Below, piece after piece: positions 1 through 12,269 of a stretch of 64,000 nt of DNA. A program made the translations under genes and the position numbers. The notes under the pieces were generated by a model that was given only the letters and a program-made list of their open reading frames with translations, did not search any database and was not told where the DNA came from. Positions within the stretch are counted from its first letter, which is position 1; every line of letters starts with the position of its first letter. Source of the stretch: Membranipora membranacea (lineage: Eukaryota > Bryozoa > Gymnolaemata > Cheilostomatida > Membraniporidae); NCBI GenBank assembly GCA_914767715.1, contig OU612074.1, positions 23,174,062 to 23,238,061 on the forward strand, written 5' to 3'.

Positions 1-3
1 CAA

Positions 4-235
4 GTAGGTGGTGGCTCGGTTGGTTAGAGCGCTGCCATTTAATATGCACATGTTGAAGGTCGTTGGTTCGAATCCCCGTGCATTCCATCGACTACTGGGG
101 TTTGGTTGGCCCCAAGGTGTGCTCTGACCTGCCTTCAAACGGAGAGCAAATTGGCGCAGATGTTGCGGCCTTGCCATTGAGGCACTAACATTTCGCCGTC
201 CGTGATTCGGGTTGTGGCAAGTGATTTGACATCTG
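4..235 (+). mobile_element. tRNA-derived SINE in a gene A intron
   Basis: It has an A-box-like GGCTCGGTTGGTTAGAGCG and a B-box-like GGTTCGAATCC, then a conserved body CGACTACTGGGGTTTGGTTG ... GTGTGCTCTGACCTGCC. The same element sits at 30557-30795 in gene B, so it predates the duplication. Confidence 0.75.
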
Positions 236-356
236 ATTTTAATCAACCTTTAACCGACCATTTTAATCAATCGTTATCTGAATCCTAGACCAGAGACATG
301 CCAGAACCAAGACAAGAATGGAGTAGTGGCAATATTTTTTTCTGTTTTTTTTATAG

Positions 357-3300
357 ATTTATTGCTAGAAGAGAATTTGTCGTCAGATACAAAATCAATG
401 TTGGAGGCTAAAGACATGTACAAGGCTTGCGTCAACAATGGTACGACCAAGTGATTGCATCTTCTGGGCTGATTACCTCTAAATGTTTGAAATATTCAAG
501 AACGCTGATGTTAGAATTTAACTACATTAATCAAGTATTTTGGTGGTTTCATCAAGCCACAAGCTATGACAGTCATAAAAACAGGGTGTTGTTGACAGAT
601 GATAGCTTTAGAACAAATGATACCTTATTAGATACACCATGGCCGTAGTTTAGAAAAAATGGTAGGGGAGGAAAAAGTGTGAGGCGCTTCCGCAGTATCA
701 CCAGAAGGGGTGCTGTAAGCTCTTCCCCAAGCAATTTAAGGTATATAAATAGCAATGGAAATCCCAGAGGAGCTGATAATGACGTGGAATATAGTGTTTT
801 TAGGTCACTGTATTCAGCTTTCTAGGGAAAGCAGTGCCTCCCTGCCTCCCCTAGAACTACGGGCCTGCACACAGTCGATGAGCTTTTCTGACCAGCTTCA
901 ATTTATCGGGATAAATCAACATGTAAAATGTAAAATGCAAAAATCATATCAAACAGAGTTTCACATATAAAACACTATGTTTGTCCCCATTTCAGATAAA
1001 AAAGAGGAAGTGGGAGTTGCCCCGCCTCGTGACCTTCATACTGACTTAGGTGGATGGCCTATTTCTGATCCTACCTGGAACGAGACTGAGTTTGACCTGT
1101 TATACACACTGAGTGAGCTGAGTTTGCTCGGTCATAAGTATCTGGTGGATGTTTCAGTGTCTGCGGATGAAAAGGACAGCAAAGTTAATATTGTTAAGGT
1201 AAGCAAAATGGTGAAGTCTCCAAAGGGCAATGATATTAAACTTCAATGACATGAACGCCCCATGGTGCAACTACCTGCTTAATTATCTATATCACATCTC
1301 AGGAAGTCTCTATCCTAAGAATGATTCAAATATAGGCATACATCTTGTGTCTTCGGTCAACAATTTTCTTTACCTATAGCTGGACCAGTTTGTATTTAGC
1401 CTGCCACACAAGAACTATTACTCTGAGCCTGAGTTCGCTAAAGAGAGAAACGCATACAAGACCTACATCAGAGAGATAGCGATGGCCATGGGTGCTAACA
1501 ACAAGACTGTTGACAAAGATGTCAACGATATTATGGAGTTTGAGACATACTTTGCAAATGTATGTACAAGTCTACCATGGGTTCAAATCATTCAGCTGGC
1601 GTTCTTAACCAATGCAAGTTGTATCATAACAAGAATATTCACATTTCATATTGATGAATTTGATATATTCTCTCTCCAACAATTGCTCAGTAATTTTACA
1701 AGAAATTAACCAATATTTTTAGCCTCTCAAGGTTGCCACTAGTTGTTAAGAAATCACTGCTGAAAAAGTTAAGTAATGGTTATGTAAGGAAACTTTATCA
1801 TTATAGTGACATAATCGCTCCTTGATTTTTGAAAAGCAGATAAAGCTCCAATTGTAATACATCCTAGTAGGTTCTCAAAATGCTGAAAATTTCTGTGAAA
1901 TTTTAAGAATATTTTCTACACTCCAATTTCACGGGGTGGGGATGTTAGTTCATTAGTTGTTACTATGTTGAGATGACATTTTCTTCATTATTATAGATCT
2001 CCACAGAGCGTGAGAACAGAGGGGTACTCCCATATAACAGAGCCAAGGTCTCAGAGCTCACTACAAAATTATCTGATAAGGTGGGAATCAGCACTTTGTA
2101 GCAATTAAAACTGCCGTAACAGTACTCATTGTATTTCAGATGACAAGGGAAGACCAGATGGGAGAATGAAAATAAAAGTCATAGGGCTTTAGTTTGAAGT
2201 TTACGCCAACCAAGAGCTTTTGAAGTTTCTTGATTCAAAAATTAAAGTTCAGAGTCTTTAAACATCAGTGCTCATCTAGTCACGGTGACAGGACGAAAAC
2301 TCTTCTTTTATAAGTTGGTCACATTTTTTCAGCCAATTTCCACTACAATTAAATACAACTCTCCTTTTTTTGATGTTCTAATTTGAAGTTGGACATGCAT
2401 ATTTTAATTATCGTTTGATTTCAAACCTGACCTTTGAGGGATATAGCTCACCGTAGATGAATCTTATGATGACTTAGCCTTTCTGAATTGAATTGAATTT
2501 ATTTTGGTAATTGTGTTAGAAACACATTACAATTTAGGTGTGAACCATTTCTCTCTCGGTTGTTAAGCAGACGAATACTAAAAGGCACAAAGCTGCACAA
2601 AAATCTCGATATACTATGTTTATCTTAACAGTTTGAATGGAAGAGGTTTTTGAATCTACTCTTCGTCAATACGGAGTTTAAGTTCACTGATGACACAGAG
2701 CTTGTGATCCATGCTCCCGACTTCCTTAAAAAGATGGCGGAGAAGGTAGCGGTCACATCACCAAGAGTACTGGCTAATTACCTGGTGTGGAGAATCACAG
2801 AACGTAGGGTTATATATCTAAATCAAGAACTCCAAGATATTCAGAATAAGTACTGGCGGGTAAGCCAAATATTTGTAGAGATCATGATTCAGTCATGTTG
2901 GTATGATGGGCTGAATAATCATATATGAGTTGCAACAGTTAGAAGAAAACATGAAATTGCTTGTCTTACATAGCGATGTGTTAGCCCAACAAGTAACGAG
3001 TCGGATGACTTGTAAGCTTGTTTAACATATTTGTAATCGGTTGCTCATCTTTGCATATGCTCTGACAGCTGTACTCTCATCTACCTATTCATGTCTGTTC
3101 TGAGTAGGATCATAAAGCCAGTGGTCTACTGAGATGTTGCCAAATTCAATGTAACAGGCACTGTCAGAGAACATTTGAGTCAACGGAACAGGGTTACACC
3201 AAGGGTTATATCTCAGTGCTTGAATATGCTAAAATCTAACGATGTTCATAATATCTTTTTTGTTTCAGGTAGCTTATTCAGTCCCACAAAAGCCTCCAAT

Positions 3301-6300
3301 ATGGCGGCGTTGTGTACGTTATGTGGGTTATGTTGGGCTATGGGCTATTGGGAGATCGTTTGCTGACAAATACTTTAATGAAGAATCGAAAATTGCAGTG
3401 AGTTGTATATTTTTACATCACTTTACTTGTGACGTTCATTTAGATTATTCATCATCACGTTCATTGAAGTTGGAATTTTCTTGAATCGACCTGCTCTCAA
3501 AAACTTTAGAAAGGATGAGGTTTATATAGTGTGATGTTTTACTTCCTCACGTAGGTAATACAATTTTAAAAGTACTTTGAGACTAAAATTTACTTACTGT
3601 TCATCAATATTGTTCTTACATCTAGATGGAAGACATGTCAAATGAGGTTCGGCAAGCCTTTGATGTATCTATGTCCAAGACAGACTGGATGGATTCTCAA
3701 ACCAAGCTGCTAGCAAAAGAAAAGGTGAACAGTGTTTTCCAGTTAAAATTGTCTCAAATATGAAAATATCAGCTTGAGCAACTCTAGTCAGAAATTTGGT
3801 AGCTGATATAGCCATGAATCCACGGCAGCCCAATTTCCACTGCGAATAATTCGCAATTCCAACCTTTGTCTTGGCATTGTGTGACCAGATCTTCGTTTCT
3901 TCGAGATTTTCTTCCCAAGGCACCGTCAATTCCATCAGTATTAGTGCTTTTTCTATGTCAGACCAAACAATTAAGTCCGGTCTTTGGTTCGTGATCACAA
4001 TATGCTGCGGCATGCTCAGCTGCTCTGTGAGGTCGCATCTCACCTGCCATTCTCCGCTGTTCGTTAATCCCTTTTCGAGCAAAATCTTTTCACGTGCTTC
4101 ACCACCAGCATTAGCATATTCACACTTCTCCGTGATATAATTACACAACACACTCAGGACTTGATTATGCCTATACATGTTGATCATAGGCTGCACCAAC
4201 CAGAAAGCTGATCCTTTGTGGCTCCATCGACCACAATTCTGTCCATTTGAGCTGACGCTGCTCAACAGACTCCCATCAAGTCCAACTGCCTTGTTGGGCT
4301 TGGCCTACAGCTTGTGTCTGGCGGCGCTCCTCTTCCATCTTGCGCACTCTCATCAACTTCCATCTCCCGCCTAACCTTTGGGCTTTCCTTTGAGAACCAC
4401 CGGTTTGCTTCCCCGCCGATGTCATGACGTGCAGTTGTCACAGCATCCACAATCTCACTTATCTCCAGTCGAGATTTGGCATCTCTGACAGTCTCTGTGA
4501 CAGACCATTTTTTACCAGTGTCATGTGTTGGAACACATTCCCTTATCCCCTAGTCTGGTGACTCGTTCAGCATCATATCCAGTCTCGCTTTTGATGTTTT
4601 GTACTCTTCCACAAGCGATTTCATAGGTAGTGAAAGAGTAAACGAACTGGCATACAGTGCATTAGTGTTGAAGCTCCTTGGAACTCCGAGCCACTTACAC
4701 ATGGGCTTGTTAATCATTTGCTCCATTCTCTCAACTGGTGTAAGCGGAATATCATAAACTGTCAGAGGCCGCAGAATTCGAGGCATGAGTGCAAAAACAT
4801 GATCAAGAACGATGCAGACTTCACTGTCATCTACCATTAAAAAGCTATCAAAATTTGTTTGAAGATGCAACTCAAGCTATTCGGAATCCTTGCAAAATAG
4901 TCTCTTCAATTCTCGATGCTGTACTAGTTTGAGTTTTCAAATGTTACCTCAATCATAGTTGGTCATCATCAACGACATTCCCAGCATATGCTGTTCGGAT
5001 TGTGGTTATGAATAGAACCCGAGCATCTTTTGACCACTGAGTTCTCATCACTAAATGTTCACTGTTTTAGCTTGCTGCGATGAATAATGACATTGGTTAT
5101 CCGGACTGGATTCACAACGACACTGCGATGAATCTGGTATACGAAGGGGTAAGTCAGAGTCAGAGTCTGAGACGATCTGGTTATCAATGATCACATTGTA
5201 AATAGTTGTATGTACGTAGTTTTGATTCTAAATTTTTGTGTCAGAATTAATTGAGAAGATAATCTCAGGCTAGAAGAATGCAATCTGAATACTTTACAGG
5301 ATCTCAATCTATGTAAAATATTGCTAGGAATCTTCTCAGCTTTGAGCTGTCAAGCAAAATAGTGAAATCACTATCAAACATCGATGAAAGAGCCCAGAGT
5401 TTATGATTTATAAGTCCTATTCACTTATTATACCTGGTCACTTATTTGATAAAACGGCCATGAATCCTTGTCATGCAGCAAAGTGTTGAGATAAGCAACT
5501 AGCATCCTAACAAATATTCATAGCCAAGTCAGCATAAGAGTACTTGGGTGCGGATAGCTTAAACATATGTGGAGAACACAAAACTCATTCTTCCCAATTA
5601 CCAGAAAAGTTGTTATCCATATCATATCTGAACCCATGTACCTGAGGATTGATGACTTGGACAGTTTTGTAGGGTTGTTTTAGGACAGGAATCATGCTTA
5701 TCTGATTTTTTGGGAGAAGCCTATAAACTCAAGTGACGATTGCTTGTTGTTTGTTGTTAGTATGTACCTTTATTATCTCATGATGGGACACCATTTGTGA
5801 GTTTTATCTTACCCCTTGATAATGGGGGATCACTGATTATTGAACTTCTTCACAGCTACAATTCTGAGCATCCCATCCCATACCGCTTGTGTTCCCAATC
5901 ACTAAAGTGGGCTAAAATCTTGAGACTAAGAAATAACAGTGCCTTAGCCGTGAGGGGGTCGTATTCGGTGCCAAATTGCTCTCAGTTTGCAGGCAAGCAC
6001 ACCTTGGGCGTCAATTGAAGCGAGTATTAGGTAGACTGCACCGGGATTTGAACCCAAGATCTCCAATGCTTGTGCATAAGAGGGCAGGGTCTCAAACTAA
6101 CTGAGCTACCGGCTTATCCTAGTAGGAATTCAATAAACTTCATAGCCATATCTGCTGGCTGAGATGAATAGTGTTAAAAGGTTTCAAAGATACTCCAAAT
6201 GTACCAGATGTACTCACCACAGAAAATGATACAATGATTCAATTCTGATAAGTAATTAATAAATTTTTGATAAATAAATGTTAAAATTAACGCCAAAATG

Positions 6301-9188
6301 TCGCTAGTTTTTTTTCTTGTCTTAGATCAACAAATCTACAGTTATCCCCCTTGATAAGTGAGGAAATCCCCTAGACAAAGATCAAATGCAGTTAATTAAA
6401 AGAGTATTCTCTGTTATTTAATATATAGCTAGAGTTTGACACAGATACATACTTCCAAAACGATCTGAACTGGAGGAAGTGGAAACAGCTTAACGAATTA
6501 TTAGAAATAACTGAGCCTGTAAAAAAAGATAGATGGCCGGCAGGTCCGGCGGATATCACTGCTTCTTATCACCCTGAGCTGAACACAATGGGTGAGTCTG
6601 TCCAGGATTTAAATATCTCTGTCGCTGATCCAATAGGAAACACCTTAAAGAAGAATCATTCATCTCTTTCGATTGGCTGGCGTGGGCCATTGACCCTAGC
6701 CGACCTGCGATTGAATGATGGATAATGAATTTGCCATGTATCCTAATACCTTCAAAAATGAAGTTGGCGATAACTCTTTAAAACAATCAACAACAAACAA
6801 ACAGCAACATAAATTAAACCTCTTCATGCTGACCTTCATTTTAGCTTAGATATCGCCCCCTAGATATTTAGGGAAGAGACACGTTCAGGAGTGATTATAA
6901 CACTGGCCTTTATATGAAATTAACAAATATCTTTTCTGGTATGTGTTAGAAGTTTATATTCCACTCTACTCAAACTTCTAAACAGAGTTTTGATTATATA
7001 TTTGCAGTCTTACCTGCTGGTGCTCTTCAGCCTCCTTTCTATCACAAGCAGCAACCAATGTAAGTAAAATTAAAAAAGAGAATAGAACCTGATCTTATTG
7101 TCATTTTCTTAAGTCTGTAGATGAAGCCTGTTTTTGATAAAGCTATAAGTTATACTGCTTCATTATTCCTATAACCAAAATATTGAGGAGTGTTAGCTAG
7201 ATTTAATGGCTCTGATTGGCCTCTGATTGCAGGTCGCTGAATTACGGAGGAATGGGATCCTTCATCGGACATGCTATAACTCACGGATTTGATAATACAG
7301 GTATGACAAACTTTGTCTCTTTTTTCTTTATTTTTTTATTATACACTTCATTAGCTGTGCAGTGATTAATGCCAATGAGAACATGCATACATCGAGATTA
7401 AAAGTTTACTAAAAAAGATGATTGCAATATTGCCAGTTCGTGATATTTCCCCGTTTATATTTGTGACGAAAAAAATCAAGGCATTAATTTAGCAACATGC
7501 CATTTGTCTCAGGTTTGTGTTGCTGTAAACTGTGCAGTAACTTCATCAATGTACAAATGAAAAAATAATTCTTCATCCTTACATTGCATCGCATTTGCGC
7601 AAATTCATTATATCTGTGGCTCTTCATTTTCCTTTCTTCACAAAAGGTCGATTGTATGACAAGAATGGAAATATTGGAGGACAGTTGTGGGATGACAAAA
7701 CAGAAGCTTCATTCACAAAGAAGACAGAGTGCATGATAAATCAATATTCCTCTTATGAAATAGAAGAAATAAATCAAAATGTGAGTTGTTTGACAGTTAT
7801 GAACCTTGTGGTTGGAGAAAAGCTTAGGAAAGCAATTTTTAGGACAACTTTTAAATGTGGTAGTTGTAATAAACCAAAAACATTCCACACTTGGTTGCAA
7901 TCCACAAGTCTAAACAAAAAAAATGTTTGCCACAAATATTTGGCGACATCTCATATCTGTTTGCTTAGCAATAATGTGAAGTGAAATTTAAGCTAATCAA
8001 GAAATGATTTCTATCATACAGGTTAATGGTAAACACTCTTTGCCAGAAAATATCGCTGATAATGCCGCTATAAAGACAAGCTATGCGGCTTTTCTGAAAC
8101 ACGAAGAAAAGAACGGGCCAGGACAACGCCTACCTGGACTTATGCAATATAATTCTAAAGAATTGTTCTTTCTCAATTTTGCACAGGTATGAGACAGAAC
8201 AGCAAAAAGCTTTACATGTTTTTACTGCTCAAAATCACCAGAAGTTTATACTACATGTGTTAATAATGGCTGCCACTCGAATCTAGTAGAGAGTAAATAC
8301 TGTCTTTGATTTTATTAAAATTAGATGACACATACATGGTGAAATAGTCAAATACAATGGGCTGTATGTATTCTTTTATTGATCAGTTATTCACTTGTCC
8401 CGTTGCTTAGTGCACCTAATAATGTCTATATACCTGTTTCAGATGTATTGTCGAATTAACAGAGAGGCAGCCTTGAAGTATCATGTAACCGGAGGTCGGT
8501 TTATGAATACAGCTCCTGGTAAATGGAGGTATGTTAACTAAATCTGACATTAGTTCATGCTAGATAAATAACAAGTAGAGCCGATAACCCAAACATGTAC
8601 GCCAGGTTACGTAGTTTGGCAATGGTCAGATCGAATGAGCTTCTTGGATGCGTGTGCATGACTTCAAGTAGTTAATAAGCAGGCGTGCTCATAATCACCA
8701 TCAACCCGTCTTTCCCTTGGATGGTGAGATGAGGCCTACTATTCACTGCCAGGCTATTGGTGTTGTAGAAGACCTTCGTTCAAGCCCCACTGGGTAGCTT
8801 TCAAGAGTTATTGTCCCAACACACTCTCCCCTCCAACCTTGGGTGGATTTTACCCACAAAAAAGTTCAGTCAAAAAAGCTAGATATTTAAACTGATCTTT
8901 CAAGTACTACAACTGAATACTCAGAGTATAATTGTCTCTTACAATAAATCATTGATCACCAACTTACCTCTTCTAAGCATCAGACAACTCTTAATCAAGA
9001 GGCTGTGGCAAAATTATTACTAACTATAATTAAAAATAAAATGAATCTATGTTTCGATGTCTATGTATCATGCCTATTCCTTTTACAGAGTTATCGGACC
9101 CTTATCAAATAATGATGAGTTCTCCAAAGTATTCAGCTGCCCTGTCGGTTCTGTGATGAACCCAGTAGAGAAATGTACAGTCTGGTAG
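357..9188 (+). CDS. Gene A: M13 (neprilysin-like) pseudopeptidase, 3' part, 15 exons
   Basis: Exons: 357-440, 996-1198, 1380-1559, 1997-2080, 2632-2859, 3269-3397, 3626-3724, 5071-5148, 6429-6591, 7008-7059, 7233-7300, 7647-7780, 8022-8186, 8443-8528, 9089-9188 (TAG). All junctions are GT-AG and phases join without a stop, giving about 617 codons. By comparison with gene B, the first four exons (tail, membrane anchor, DPC/CGGW region) lie left of the window. M13 landmarks are [37 protein letters not shown] and a C-terminal KCTVW. The zinc motif is HAITH (7270-7284), so the catalytic Glu is Ala. The NAYY-type substrate-binding motif reads TASY (6558-6569), and the His711-equivalent codon is ACA, Thr (8509-8511). 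The family is type II membrane ectopeptidases that cut peptides; this member should bind zinc but not hydrolyse by the normal mechanism. It is nearly identical to gene B over all shared exons. Confidence 0.93.
2484..2616 (-). repeat. Non-LTR-like 3' tail in gene A intron
   Basis: GAATTGAATTGAATTTATTT reads on the minus strand as AAATAAATTCAATTCAATTC, a tail repeat typical of CR1/L2-like ends. In gene B the match (about 32994-33125) continues into 300 further bases that are missing here. Confidence 0.4.
3735..4870 (-). mobile_element. Non-LTR retrotransposon 3' fragment with RLE-like endonuclease region, in gene A intron
   Basis: Antisense to gene A, between exons 3626-3724 and 5071-5148. Minus-strand frames contain [15 protein letters not shown] and [17 protein letters not shown], typical of the region after the reverse transcriptase, then RHNQVL and RPDLIVWSD with a following [10 protein letters not shown]. 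That order resembles the C-terminal part of R2-type elements, where a CCHC knuckle precedes a PD-(D/E)XK-like nuclease. The knuckle is missing here by a deletion relative to the 35.4 kb copy. Broken by frameshifts and stops; no active element. Confidence 0.7.
5905..6122 (-). mobile_element. tRNA-derived SINE, reverse, in gene A intron
   Basis: Read in reverse it has a tRNA-like head (complement of GGGATTTGAACCC and of AACTGAGCTACCGGC) and a body with CTCTCAGTTTGCAGGCAAGC as in the other SINEs. Gene B keeps only the head (37585-37695). Confidence 0.65.
7270..7284 (+). other. Gene A zinc motif HAITH (inactive HExxH)
   Basis: Codons CAT GCT ATA ACT CAC inside exon 7233-7300. Both zinc-ligand histidines are present; the Glu that activates water in M13 peptidases is Ala. 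The flanks GSFIG and GFDNTG fix the alignment to the canonical M13 motif. Confidence 0.95.
8685..8875 (+). mobile_element. Probable SINE remnant in gene A intron
   Basis: It contains GTTCAAGCCCCACTGGG, like a decayed B box, and a body ending in CCTTGGGTGGATTTTACCC. Duplicated at about 40250-40430 in gene B. Confidence 0.4.
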
Positions 9189-9956
9189 AACTTGCGACAA
9201 CGTAATTAGTAACAGCAGAAATATTATATCATAGATGCGCTTGAGTTATGATTCATCAACAGCAAAAAATAGCATAGCTGCAAGGAGTTACTATTCACAG
9301 GTCATCAATAGCAACTGTAGAAATATTATACCAATGCTGTTATCATCTGCAGTCATTATCGAGTATTAATTTTATTCCGTGTTAATCAAGTCATATATAC
9401 TCTAACAGGTAAATCCTTGATACTTATCTCGACAGATATTTCAAAAAAAAATTTTTTTGCCTCATTCATATTCAGTAGGGTTTCCACCAGAAAGAGCATA
9501 GATCAATTATTGATCAGGAGATGAAACCTATAACAGTCACAAAATGTCATATGTGTTTTGTTTTAATTTTACTAGTGTTCAAAAGGTTTCGTCAACTCAA
9601 ATGAAAAAAAGTTTTTTTTGCCTCTCTGTTTTGAAATTTATTACAAGATACAAAGTGAATAGAGTGCACACAAACCCCGCCCCTGCTATCTAATTTTCTA
9701 AATCTTAATCATAACTAAAGAGTCAGGGTTGATAACACAAGCTTGTGAATCGTTCTACAGAGCTGTCCACTACTATCTCTACTAACTCTATGATCAGGGT
9801 GATAATTTATTATATTTACCCTTGGTTAGCATTACCAGGTGAACTTTGAGGTTCAAGCTCGAGGTTCAAAGGTCAAGATTCAAATATTTATCTTATTTGG
9901 AGATAAGGAATTGCGTGGGCTTGCTGTAAAAGATGCATCATATGAGAAGTATGCAA

Positions 9957-10205
9957 GGAGGAATACGTAGGGGCAGGCAGGGTGGCGTAGTGGTTAGGAT
10001 TCGAGCATCTCAATCTTTCAGGTTCGAATCCCGGTTTCTACCCATGCTGCTGAAGGGGGTGAGCTCTCTGGACAATAGCCTAGCTTGCCCACTCCTACCT
10101 TGTACAGGAGTGCGCTAAATTGAATATGTATATGTATATATCTTATATTCATGTAAAGATTGCTGGAGAGCAGCTAAATAAAAAGTGATTTTATATTTAA
10201 ATTTA
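9957..10205 (+). mobile_element. tRNA-derived SINE downstream of gene A, absent downstream of gene B
   Basis: A head with GGCGTAGTGGTTAGGATT and GGTTCGAATCCCGG, a body, and an A/T-rich tail AAATAAAAAGTGATTTTA. In the paralogous spacer the flanks ATGCAA and ACCACCACCC are joined directly (about 41750-41760). Confidence 0.75.
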
Positions 10206-11282
10206 CAACCACCACCCAACAAAGGTGTCTTGCTATGAGCCTGAGTCTATTTGTGTTTTGTTAGGCCTTGTAGCAATATTCTCATTGCCGACTCAAACAG
10301 CCTGAGTGTAAGGGAGAGGGTAAGGTGTGGACCTTTGGTCTCAATAATATGTAGTTTATTTTATTCATGATTTCATTCAATTCCTAATTGTACTCTTAAC
10401 AAATTCTGGGCAACAGTAACGTATTGATTTTAGAAAATCTGAAACAGTGCAGGTCAAAAACGACCCAAATTCCATAAAGCAGGAACAAATTGAAATTGGA
10501 GCATTTACTTGACAATGAAGCAGGTTGGGTTCTTGCCTGGTATATATTACATGCATCATTCACAGATGCATCAGTAATCCAGTTTGTAGACGTTGACTAT
10601 CCTGTATGATTGGTCATTGCCAAAAAACATTATTTCGGAAGTTTTAGCATCAAGGCATGTGTTTCAAAGTAGAGACATTCAAAACACATCAAATATTGAA
10701 ACATTACCTGCACAAATAATATCATGCATGTGTATGTGTATTGTATTTCACCTTGGGTTGATATTTTTGTACTAGTACAAACATAAAACTATTTGAGGTC
10801 AATTATACGTTTTAGCCCTTCCTATTGGCTAGAAACGCTGTCAGATCATCATCAGATGAGGCTTTGCTCGGACCCTGTTGGGGCTTTGCACCGCCCCCAA
10901 ACCCCAGGCGGATAACTTGGGTGCTTTGCCCTTTTGTAGATTACCAATCAATGCTTGTTGTTCAGGAAAGTTTTTCAGCATAGAACTTCCTGATTTATCA
11001 GCAACAAAAAAAAACACATTCACTAGCTAAGATTTTGTGTGATGTTGTATGATGGTCACAAAAGTGACATGGGATTGTTGTGATTGACTGGCTGGTGTGA
11101 CGAAACTGAAGCTTTGCTTCTGTTGGACGTTTAGCAAAAATAGTTTGCATAGTCTGTTTGATAATCTTGGGGCTACCTTATCGATATGATGGTGCCTTTG
11201 AGATAACCTTGCAAAAATCATTATCGAAATCCCAGAGTCGTAGACTAAGTGAAAACATGAACTTGAATCTAACCATTTTTGC

Positions 11283-11570
11283 CACAAAATTAAATTCTTT
11301 TCTTAGAATGGAAATAGTATCATAACATCATGCAGTTAGAACACTTAACACAGGGGCTCATATGAAATTGATCTGATTGGCTGTCCCTACTAGCATGAAT
11401 TATATAGCCTTGGAAATCAACTTCTTTACAAAACTGCAGACAGTAATAAAATGCATTCAACGTCGATGATTTGGGCTTTTCCAGAATGCTACTAGGGACT
11501 GGCTATTTTTGCAAGCCCATTGTTGGGCAAAAGAAAGCTAATAATGCTATTCCAGATATGGAATTCAATG
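11283..11570 (+). mobile_element. hAT-like MITE, 288 bp, with 8-bp target duplication
   Basis: The element begins CACAAAATTAAATTC and ends GAATTCAATG. It is flanked on both sides by ATTTTTGC (11275-11282 and 11571-11578). The paralogous spacer has a single ATTTTTGC (42822-42829) and no element. An inverted relative of the same length is in gene D (62768-63055). Confidence 0.8.
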
Positions 11571-12269
11571 ATTTTTGCATAAACAATTAATTCATGAATC
11601 CAAAAATAACTAATATCTGATCAATCTCCAATTGATATTGTTGTTGACACTGACACTGGCGCTTTGGGTGGCATGTAAATTGCTAAAACCAGCAGACCGC
11701 TGGCAACTGGGCTACCTATAAGGCAGAGCCGAGTTCTTGAGTCAAGTCTTGACATTTTAATTCCTGTCGCTGAGTGCTGATTCCATAGGATTAGGATCAG
11801 CCAGTAGGGTACCGGAGAAGTAAGGTAGGTGTTGACAGCTTGTTCAAAAGTCTGACAGCTGAGTCATTGTGAGGGTCGCTTGTGTTGTGTAAAACTCTAC
11901 TAACATCCTAAGTGATGTTGCCGTTGTATGCAAGTCCTCCAAAGATATTATTCCATTGAAGACGTAGCCAGAAACACAATTTTTTGAAATTGAAATTGAA
12001 ACCTCATCAATCAAAATTTTCCATATTATATTGCAAGGTTTCATGACACATGTTCCACATGACAAATGGACCACAAGACAAATGTATGTACGTACGTAGA
12101 AAATGTATTATTACCAGCCCCGTTGATCCAAGAGTGTTCATTGCATGTGACGCGACCAGACAAGGAGGAACATTGCATTCATAATCTCAGCATTTAGGTG
12201 AAAACACTCAAGGAAAACTCATCTTGATAAACAAGAAAGTAGACAGCTAGAAAGAACACATAGTGTGAA

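Larger units (their letters stand above)
9189..12269. other. Spacer between gene A and C'
   Basis: No gene seen. Contains the A-specific SINE (9957-10205) and the hAT-like MITE (11283-11570); the rest matches 40754-43516. Short frames at 10377-11287 are kept in both copies but resemble nothing known and show no coding signal. Confidence 0.7.

Noticed and set aside
573-755. Minus-strand 60-codon frame overlapping gene A intron, with a near-identical one at 31129-31311
   Set aside because: It is kept only because both lie in duplicated intron sequence; no family likeness.
3871-4374. Plus-strand frames at 3871-4140 and 4177-4374
   Set aside because: Shadows of the antisense retrotransposon fragment.
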